A stretch of DNA of 6,906 bases from NCBI GenBank assembly GCA_030830425.1, contig JAURND010000052.1, positions 1 to 6,906 on the forward strand, given 5' to 3'. The translations under genes were made by a program, and so were the position numbers. Every line of letters begins with the position of its first letter. Within the stretch, counting starts at the first letter, position 1. The notes under the pieces were generated by a model. That model saw nothing but the letters and a program-made list of their open reading frames with translations. It did not search any database and was not told where the DNA came from. Shown here in pieces: positions 1 to 4,815 of the stretch. Source of the stretch: Gammaproteobacteria bacterium (lineage in GTDB: Bacteria > Pseudomonadota > Gammaproteobacteria > JAURND01).

Positions 1-32
1 TGGTTTTGTCTCACATTGAAGTGAGACGAGTA
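1..32 (+). repeat. 3' end of a truncated repeat unit (unit 0)
   Basis: The window opens inside a repeat unit. Positions 1-32 match the last part of the next unit (148-179) with one difference. It carries the 3' hairpin GTCTCAC (8-14) / GTGAGAC (21-27), a perfect 7-base stem with loop ATTGAA, and the GAGTATA end signature. The tandem array therefore continues beyond the left edge. Confidence 0.85.
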
Positions 33-179
33 TATACTGCTCGTACTTGAATGTGAGAATTTTAATGTATCTGCTTTTTTGATACGAGCAGTATAAACTG
101 TTTGAATTTAAGGGGGCAGCAGAACACTTCCCCCTTAAAAAACCCCCTGGTTTTGTCTCACATTGAAGTGAGAGGAGTA
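33..179 (+). repeat. Three-hairpin intergenic repeat, unit 1 (short 5' module)
   Basis: A 147-base unit repeated directly in tandem with unit 2. Hairpin 1 has arms TATACTGCTCGTA (33-45) and TACGAGCAGTATA (83-95), a perfect 13-base inverted repeat. Hairpin 2, the core, pairs TTTAAGGGGG (107-116) with CCCCCTTAAA (130-139) around a 13-base loop, followed by a second C-run (143-147). Hairpin 3 is GTCTCAC (155-161) with GTGAGAG (168-174), 6 of 7 paired. No open reading frame is supported. The family is not one I can name. A MITE or BOX-like modular element is the likeliest class. Confidence 0.9.
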
Positions 180-326
180 TATACTGCTCGTACTTGAATG
201 TGAGAATTTTAATGTGTCTGTTTTTTTGATACGAGCAGTATAATCTATTTGAATTTAAGGGGGCAGCAAAACACTTCCCCCTTAAAAAACTTAGTTTTGT
301 CTCACTTTCACGGAAGAACGAGTATA
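180..326 (+). repeat. Three-hairpin intergenic repeat, unit 2 (short 5' module, reduced 3' end)
   Basis: Second tandem copy, offset exactly 147 bases from unit 1 through the first two hairpins. Hairpin 1 arms are 180-192 and 230-242 (perfect 13 bases). The core stem is 254-263 with 277-286. The second C-run present in the other units is lost (the sequence reads AAAAAACTTAGTTTTG after the core). The 3' module is the reduced type CTCACTTTCACGG...ACGAGTATA, also seen in unit 5, which lacks a good third hairpin. The unit ends in GAGTATA, followed by AA as at the other free ends. Confidence 0.88.
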
Positions 327-418
327 AACATGAGCATAACAGTAATTTCCACTGAATACATCTGTCTATTCTACCAACGACGGCTTATGATATAATGGTT
401 AAGATAAATGGCAGAATC
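327..418. other. Non-repeat intergenic stretch
   Basis: About 90 bases between the left repeat array and the inverted fragment before unit 3. I see no coding sequence, RNA gene or repeat module here. Its one notable feature is the extended -10-like motif described separately at 388-396, followed by a weak inverted repeat GGTTAA (397-402) / TTAACC (425-430). Confidence 0.6.
388..396 (+). promoter_or_regulatory. Candidate extended -10 promoter upstream of yccA
   Basis: TGATATAAT matches the extended -10 consensus TGnTATAAT exactly. The region 16-18 bases further upstream (TTCTAC or ATTCTA) is a poor -35 box, which is tolerable for extended -10 promoters. If used, transcription would start near 403 and give a leader of about 300 bases to yccA, running through repeat unit 3. 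This is a motif match only; no other evidence supports it. Confidence 0.35.
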
Positions 419-489
419 ATTGCTTTAACCAGCAAGCCATCAACAGCGTTTTCTTCAGATTTTGTATTTTAAATCCATTCAGAACAGTA
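419..489 (-). repeat. Degenerate inverted copy of the repeat's 5' module
   Basis: Read on the minus strand this stretch resembles the 5' module of units 3 and 6. GCGTTTTCTTCAG (446-458) matches the reverse complement of 533-545 at 12 of 13 positions, and GTATTTTAAA (464-473) matches the reverse complement of 519-528 exactly. TTGCTTTAACC (420-430) is a decayed form of the arm CTGCTCTTACC. It lies head-to-head with unit 3, so the two form a large imperfect inverted repeat centred near 496. Confidence 0.6.
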
Positions 490-674
490 TATACCGCCCT
501 TACTTGAAAGAACTGGTTTTTAAAATACAGGACTGAAGAAAATGCGATTGAGGTAAGAGCGGTATAATCGGTTGAATTTAAGGGGGCAGAAGAATACTTC
601 CACCTTAAAAAACCCCCTGGTTTTGTCTCAACCTGAAGATGCAAAAAACAGTACCTTCAGGTTGAATGAGTATA
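490..674 (+). repeat. Three-hairpin intergenic repeat, unit 3 (long 5' and 3' modules)
   Basis: A 185-base copy, the same length as unit 6 and nearly identical to it. Hairpin 1 arms TATACCGCCCTTAC (490-503) and GTAAGAGCGGTATA (553-566) pair at 13 of 14 positions. The core is TTTAAGGGGG (577-586) against CCACCTTAAA (600-609), with one mismatch; a second intact C-run at 613-617 could pair instead. Hairpin 3 is AACCTGAAG (630-638) / CTTCAGGTT (655-663), a perfect 9-base stem. It ends in GAGTATA only 11 bases before the AGGAG of yccA, so it lies in the yccA leader or forms its upstream boundary. Confidence 0.88.
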
Positions 675-684
675 AACGTAAAAA

Positions 685-690
685 AAGGAG
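685..690 (+). promoter_or_regulatory. Ribosome-binding site of yccA
   Basis: AAGGAG sits 10 bases before ATG 701, just outside repeat unit 3. It decides the start: the reading frame is open back to a TTG at 572, but that extension runs through the repeat and adds no family-like sequence. Confidence 0.8.
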
Positions 691-700
691 CTTTAAATCT

Positions 701-1390
701 ATGAAATTCGATCCCTCTTCTCAACCATCTGTTATCACATCAGCACGTCAAAGCTCAATTTTGGCGACACATTCAGTGCTGCGCAATACCTATTTTCTAC
801 TAAGCCTTACCCTATTGTTCAGTGCTTGCACCGCAGCTTATGCCATGAAAATCAATGCGCAAGGCCCCGGCATTCTGGTATTTTTTGCGGGGATATTTGG
901 CTTATCTTTTTTAGTATCCAGCCTACGTAATAGTGCTTGGGGAATTCTGGCGGCGTTTGCGTTCACTGGTTTTTTAGGATACACGCTAGGACCTATCCTG
1001 AATTTATATCTACATAACTTTGTCAATGGCGGTCAAATTATCGCCACCGCATTGGGCGCGACTGGATTTATTTTTCTTTCTCTTTCCGCATATGTACTGA
1101 CTACACGCAAAGATTTTAGCTATATGGCTGGCTTTTTATTTGCAGCAACCATGGTTGCTTTTATCGCAGGAATCGCTGGTCTTTTCTTTCAAATGCCACT
1201 ATTACAAATTGTAGTCTCTGGTGCATTTGCTTTACTTTCTTCTGGGCTCATTTTATTCCATACCAGCAATATTATTCATGGTGGAGAAACCAATTACATC
1301 ATGGCAACCATTTCTATCTATGTGGCACTGTTTAATTTGTTCACGAGTCTATTACAAATTTTAGGTGCTTTTTCAGGAAATAAAAACTAA
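701..1390 (+). CDS. yccA: YccA-like Bax inhibitor-1 family inner-membrane protein
   Basis: 229-residue integral membrane protein of the BI-1/UPF0005 family, close in length to E. coli YccA (219). In E. coli, YccA binds the membrane protease FtsH-HflKC and limits its proteolysis of membrane proteins; that role is inferred here by similarity. Seven hydrophobic segments are visible, at about residues 29-49, 55-74, 80-101, 110-131, 140-161, 166-187 and 200-222. Diagnostic stretches shared with YccA are THSVLRNTYFLLSLTL (23-38), FAFTGFLGYTLGPILN (86-101), SAYVLTTRKD (129-138) and SNIIHGGETNYI (189-200). The short polar N-terminus (1-22), which matters for FtsH recognition in E. coli, is present. 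ATG 701 is chosen for its AAGGAG and because family similarity starts there. The gene stands alone between repeat units 3 and 4. Confidence 0.95.
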   Translation: MKFDPSSQPSVITSARQSSILATHSVLRNTYFLLSLTLLFSACTAAYAMKINAQGPGILVFFAGIFGLSFLVSSLRNSAWGILAAFAFTGFLGYTLGPILNLYLHNFVNGGQIIATALGATGFIFLSLSAYVLTTRKDFSYMAGFLFAATMVAFIAGIAGLFFQMPLLQIVVSGAFALLSSGLILFHTSNIIHGGETNYIMATISIYVALFNLFTSLLQILGAFSGNKN

Positions 1391-1546
1391 TTGCTGTCTT
1401 GTTTTAACGCGTCGCTTGAACAAGTCCGCGCTCGCGATTAAGGGGGGAGAACCGCCATCTCCCCTTTAACAATCCCTTATGCGTTTGTCAGCAATGGTGC
1501 TTTAGGGCGAACAACTTTTACCAAAAACCCTTTGTTTTAGTTACTT
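1391..1546. other. Intergenic stretch downstream of yccA with a G/C-run hairpin
   Basis: No gene is visible. CTTGTT (1398-1403) and AACAAG (1419-1424) form a weak inverted repeat. GGGGAGA (1444-1450) pairs with TCTCCCC (1458-1464) around a 7-base loop, extendable by G-T and A-T pairs. This could help end yccA transcription, but no T-tract follows, so it is not a typical intrinsic terminator. Its TTAAGG...CCTTTAA frame resembles the core of the repeat family and may be a decayed copy of it. Confidence 0.45.
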
Positions 1547-1732
1547 TATACCGCTCTTACTTGAAGGTACTGATTTTTAAAACAATGTGCTGAAAAAAAT
1601 GCTATTGGGGTAAGAACGGTATAACTTGTTGAACTTAAGGAGGCAGCAAAACACTTCCCCCCTTAAAAAACCCCCTGATTTTGTCTCACTTTAGAGATGC
1701 AAAAACCAGCATCTTGAAGTGGAATGGGTATA
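1547..1732 (+). repeat. Three-hairpin intergenic repeat, unit 4 (long 5' module, variant 3' hairpin)
   Basis: A 186-base copy upstream of sbcB. Hairpin 1 arms TATACCGCTCTTAC (1547-1560) and GTAAGAACGGTATA (1610-1623) pair at 13 of 14 positions. The core is TTAAGGAGG (1635-1643) against the C-run ending CCCCTTAA (from 1657), followed by the usual second C-run. Hairpin 3 differs in sequence from other units: CACTTTAGAGATGC (1687-1700) pairs imperfectly with GCATCTTGAAGTG (1709-1721). It ends in GGGTATAAA. Its 5' module is closest to that of unit 5. Confidence 0.87.
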
Positions 1733-1750
1733 AAGGGCGACGGGAATTGC

Positions 1751-1765
1751 TGTTGATGCTCAACA
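1751..1765 (+). promoter_or_regulatory. Small hairpin in the sbcB leader
   Basis: TGTTGA (1751-1756) and TCAACA (1760-1765) form a perfect 6-base stem with a 3-base loop. It lies between repeat unit 4 and the larger alternative stems upstream of sbcB. It is visible in sequence only; no function is known. Confidence 0.35.
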
Positions 1766-1777
1766 ATGTCCATGTCC

Positions 1778-1820
1778 GCCAAAACCAGGAAGCAAGCTCC
1801 TCATTTTGGCAGGAGTTGCT
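1778..1820 (+). promoter_or_regulatory. Two mutually exclusive stems just before the sbcB start
   Basis: Stem A pairs GCCAAAA (1778-1784) with TTTTGGC (1804-1810), 7 perfect bases. Stem B pairs AGCAAGCTCCT (1791-1801) with AGGAGTTGCT (1811-1820), 10 bases with one bulged G. The arms interleave (A, B, A', B'). With no bases between A' and B', a full pseudoknot looks sterically strained, so the stems probably exclude each other. The structure ends seven bases before the weak AGGA (1828-1831) of sbcB, so it could affect translation. This is an inference from base pairing alone. Confidence 0.4.
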
Positions 1821-1841
1821 GTAAAATAGGAATCCCCGCTT

Positions 1842-3269
1842 TTGTCAGATCAAAACACCTATCTATTCTATGATATTGAAACCACTGGGCGAAACAAGTG
1901 CTTCGACCAAGTATTACAATTTGCAGCGATTCGAACAGACCTAGCACTCAACGAACAACAACGCTATGAGTTTCAAATCAAACTGAACTGTGATGTGGTG
2001 CCAGACCCTGAAGCCATACTCATTCATCGCATTCCGGTTGAAATGATGCAAAAAGGCGCCACTGAAATCGAAGCTATCAAAGAAATCCATACGCTACTCA
2101 ACACTCCTGGCACGATTAGCGGCGGGTACAATACCCTAGGTTTTGACGACGAAGTGCTGAGATTTTCATTTCATCGAAATTTACTCCCACCTTACACCCA
2201 TCAATGGGCAAATCAATGTGGTCGCTTTGATCTTTACCCCATGGCGCAATTGTACTATTTATATCATCGCGATACTTTAAATTGGCCAACCAAACCCGAT
2301 GGCAAAATCAGCTTAAAACTGGAACATTTAAATCATGCCAATCAACTCGCTACGGGTACTGCTCACGAAGCAATGGCCGATGTAGAAGCCACGCTGTCTT
2401 TAGCTCGTCTCTTTTTTCAAGAACGAAAAACTTGGGACTATACGATAGGATTTTTTAATAAAGCGTTGGAATTAAAACGTCGCGAAACACTGAATACTTT
2501 TTTAGAAACTTCTTATGGGAAATATCCGCTTGCATTACTCCTTGGTTGCACGGGTAGTGCTGATTTTTTCCAATATCCTGCATTAAATTTAGGACAACAT
2601 TTTCACTATAAAAACCAAACCTTATGGCTGCGTTTAGATAAACCTGAGCTATTAACCACTACGCACGACTCCCTTCCAAAAACCACCTGGGTAGCTCGTA
2701 TTAAACCTGCGGAACATTTTTTATTGCCTTTAAGTGGCCGATTTAAACAGCATCTGACTGAAGAAAGGCAGCATATCACGCAAGCCAACTTAGATTGGTT
2801 GAGCCAAAATCCAGTCTTATTTCAAGAAATTCAACATTATTATCGCACTTATAAATATCCAGAAATTCCTCACTTAGATGTTACTGCAGATTTATACGTG
2901 AATGGTTTTTTAAACCGAAACGAAGAAATGTCTTGCGCGAAATTTCATACTGCATCTTTACCAGAAAAAGAAAAAATCTGTGAAGATTTTCAAAATCCAC
3001 GATTAAAAGAACTCGCCATACGTATTTTAGGACGTCACTATACCGCTGATTTAACGCCCTCTTTGGCAAAAAGCTTTCACGCTTATTCAAGCCGTATCAA
3101 CAGTGAAAACCCCGAAGACGCTTTAATCGATTGGCAAGGGAAAAAACACCTCACCCCAACTGCTGCACTCACACGGCTTAACACAATGCGCGCAGATCGA
3201 TCACCAGCGGACATCGCATTGCTAGATGGATTGGCAAAATACCTGCATCAGCAATTCTCGTTGCCCTAA
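1842..3269 (+). CDS. sbcB: Exodeoxyribonuclease I (single-strand 3'-5' exonuclease)
   Basis: 475 residues, the same length as E. coli exonuclease I (SbcB/XonA), which degrades single-stranded DNA 3' to 5' in recombination and mismatch repair. The DEDDh nuclease domain (about 7-190) shows D11 and E13 in YDIETTG, the FDDE motif (101-104), and H175 and D180 in AHEAMAD, matching the E. coli NAHDAMAD motif. QFAAIRTD (26-33) and LEHLNHAN (160-167) are also family-like. The rest corresponds to the SH3-like and helical C-terminal domains that embrace DNA, with LYVNGF (351-356) matching E. coli LYNGFF. The start is TTG: it follows AGGA by 10 bases, and no other start codon lies upstream of the catalytic D11 motif in frame. 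It is convergent with aroDE, and its leader contains repeat unit 4 and alternative stems. All catalytic residues are present. Confidence 0.95.
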   Translation: MSDQNTYLFYDIETTGRNKCFDQVLQFAAIRTDLALNEQQRYEFQIKLNCDVVPDPEAILIHRIPVEMMQKGATEIEAIKEIHTLLNTPGTISGGYNTLGFDDEVLRFSFHRNLLPPYTHQWANQCGRFDLYPMAQLYYLYHRDTLNWPTKPDGKISLKLEHLNHANQLATGTAHEAMADVEATLSLARLFFQERKTWDYTIGFFNKALELKRRETLNTFLETSYGKYPLALLLGCTGSADFFQYPALNLGQHFHYKNQTLWLRLDKPELLTTTHDSLPKTTWVARIKPAEHFLLPLSGRFKQHLTEERQHITQANLDWLSQNPVLFQEIQHYYRTYKYPEIPHLDVTADLYVNGFLNRNEEMSCAKFHTASLPEKEKICEDFQNPRLKELAIRILGRHYTADLTPSLAKSFHAYSSRINSENPEDALIDWQGKKHLTPTAALTRLNTMRADRSPADIALLDGLAKYLHQQFSLP

Positions 3270-3304
3270 AATAAGACAGGAAGTTCCGCATTTTTTTACG
3301 AGAA
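3270..3304. other. Short gap between convergent sbcB and aroDE
   Basis: Thirty-five bases separate the two stop codons. A run of seven T lies on the plus strand (about 3291-3297), but the preceding GGAAGTTCC cannot form a useful stem, so I see no convincing intrinsic terminator for either gene. This is the only intergenic gap in the window without a repeat unit. Confidence 0.5.
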
Positions 3305-4804
3305 TTACTGCCAAATCTGCAATTGCAATAAAGCCTGTTCAGCAAAAAAGGCATCGCCACCGATGCAACGCCAACCTGCTCTTTCTGCTTTTTCAATAAA
3401 ACGAGTGCGCGCTGGTTTTAAAACAATATCCATGGCCAATTGCGCTGTATTTTGTGTTGCCTTGGGGAACGGCCAATCCTCACATTGTGCGATAAATGCA
3501 TCGGCGGGCAACGTATTGATAATCACATCGTATGATATATCTGAATACGAAAACAAAGTTTCAACATCGATGCATTGCCCACCATACGCTGCAACAAACG
3601 ATTGCGCGCGCGCTAGTGTACGATTACATAATGTAATCTCGCCCCCTTGTTCATGCAGCGCATAGGCGATTGCTTTAGCAGAACCGCCCGCACCTAAAAT
3701 CAAAATCCGTGCTTTAGAAATCCTGATTTTTTCTCTCTGCAATATGGCTACACTGGCCATGCTATCTGTGTTAAAGCCCTGATAATTATCATGTTCACGA
3801 CTGATGGTGTTGACAATTTGCATAGATTTTGACTGAACAGATAAATCGTCGAGCAAGGGCACTATCGTTTCTTTGTGTGGCATCGTGACACTAAATCCGT
3901 AAAAAGGAAGCTGCTGACACAGCGAAAACGCATGGGCTAATTCTGCCGAACAGACGTGCAATTTCACATAGACTGCATTTTTTTGTGATCGTGTAAAATG
4001 CGCGTTATGGTATTGATGCCCAGGACTCTGACTCACAGGATCACCCAATAGGGCATATATTTTTGTCTCGCGATTTAAGCATTGAACATGATAAATATCC
4101 GTCAATTCTGCGAGTGTTAACTGACCGGGTGCTGAAACCGTATCTGCATTCACGCTACCATAAGCCAATAAACTCCCAACAACGGGTGCTAAAATGCGAC
4201 TAACGCTTCCGTATTCCCCCATCGTCATCCCAATCACACGATGAGATTGGCTGATTTTCTGCAGAAAAATTAAGAAACGTAATGTATCGCAGATGCTATT
4301 GGCGAATGTCGCCAGCTTATAAATATCAGTGTTAGACTGAAAAACTTGTTGAAATAAAGCCGCTAAATCAGCAGGTGTTTGATTAAAATCATGATAAGAA
4401 CGAATCCACTGAACACTAGGATAAGCTGCACGTAGCTTAGACACGAACGCGATCGGCACATCCCATTCCAGGTCTATGTATGCAGGTTTTAATTTTGCTA
4501 GCTGCTCAACCCATACCAGACGATCAGACTCATCTAACTGACATTGACCACCTTGTGATCTTGAGCGTAACGTTAAAATCATCGGCCGATCAATTTCCTC
4601 GCATAACTCGGCGACATCGGCTATCTGTAATTTTTCCCAATGATCTAAACGCAGCTCGATCACATCTGCATAAGCCAATATCTGTGAGATTTGTTGACGC
4701 GCAAGATCAGGATTATTGGCGATGATACTCGCAACACGTGAAATACTTTTAGTATGCTTTTTAAGCGAAAAATTGGATGATGAATTGTTCATTTTCTTTT
4801 TCAA
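3305..4804 (-). CDS. aroDE: Bifunctional 3-dehydroquinate dehydratase / shikimate dehydrogenase (AroD-AroE fusion)
   Basis: 499 residues joining shikimate-pathway steps three and four. Residues about 22-240 are a type I dehydroquinate dehydratase: substrate-binding E50, R52 and D54 in IELRLD, R80, catalytic H138 in SYHDF, Schiff-base K163 in IYKLA, R203, S224 and Q228. Residues about 247-499 are shikimate dehydrogenase: catalytic K311 (VTMPHKE), N332, D347 (FNTD), the NADPH loop GAGGSAKAI (371-379), NRT (394-396) and Q490. The second domain departs from the consensus: the SxSP shikimate site reads SQSPGH, NVT is SVT, and the Tyr of the D-x-x-Y-x-P motif is Leu (DIVLKP). Fused AroDE is known in chlamydiae and plants and is unusual in gammaproteobacteria. 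The start is either TTG 4804, with AGTAGG 5 bases upstream, or ATG 4792, which has a poor site and gives 495 residues. It is probably translated from the nadE transcript, 11-23 bases after the nadE stop. Confidence 0.92.
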   Translation of the reverse strand: MKKKMNNSSSNFSLKKHTKSISRVASIIANNPDLARQQISQILAYADVIELRLDHWEKLQIADVAELCEEIDRPMILTLRSRSQGGQCQLDESDRLVWVEQLAKLKPAYIDLEWDVPIAFVSKLRAAYPSVQWIRSYHDFNQTPADLAALFQQVFQSNTDIYKLATFANSICDTLRFLIFLQKISQSHRVIGMTMGEYGSVSRILAPVVGSLLAYGSVNADTVSAPGQLTLAELTDIYHVQCLNRETKIYALLGDPVSQSPGHQYHNAHFTRSQKNAVYVKLHVCSAELAHAFSLCQQLPFYGFSVTMPHKETIVPLLDDLSVQSKSMQIVNTISREHDNYQGFNTDSMASVAILQREKIRISKARILILGAGGSAKAIAYALHEQGGEITLCNRTLARAQSFVAAYGGQCIDVETLFSYSDISYDVIINTLPADAFIAQCEDWPFPKATQNTAQLAMDIVLKPARTRFIEKAERAGWRCIGGDAFFAEQALLQLQIWQ

Positions 4805-4815
4805 CTAGGCCTACT

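Noticed and set aside
107..147. Core hairpin as an intrinsic terminator
   Set aside because: The stem is GC-rich only in its loop-proximal half and is followed by A-rich then C-rich sequence on the plus strand, and by AAATTC on the minus strand; no T-tract follows on either strand.
1..326. CRISPR array
   Set aside because: The period is 147 bases and whole units are repeated, with no short constant repeat alternating with unique spacers and no cas genes.
553..569. GGTATAAT in the repeat arm as a -10 promoter box
   Set aside because: TATAAT occurs, but no acceptable -35 lies 16-18 bases upstream and no TGn extension is present; the motif is explained by the inverted-repeat arm.
417..644. Minus-strand 75-codon open frame over unit 3
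   Set aside because: It lies across repeat hairpins, has no recognisable domain, and is explained by the repeat itself.
572..700. In-frame N-terminal extension of yccA from TTG 572
   Set aside because: The extension would be translated from repeat unit 3, has no family similarity, and ATG 701 has a well-placed AAGGAG and matches the YccA N-terminus.
1778..1820. Full H-type pseudoknot before sbcB
   Set aside because: The arm order fits, but no bases remain to cross stem A between 1810 and 1811, so both full stems together look sterically implausible; reported instead as alternative stems.
3363..3665. Plus-strand 100-codon open frame inside aroDE
   Set aside because: Antisense shadow of a well-supported gene; no recognisable domain.
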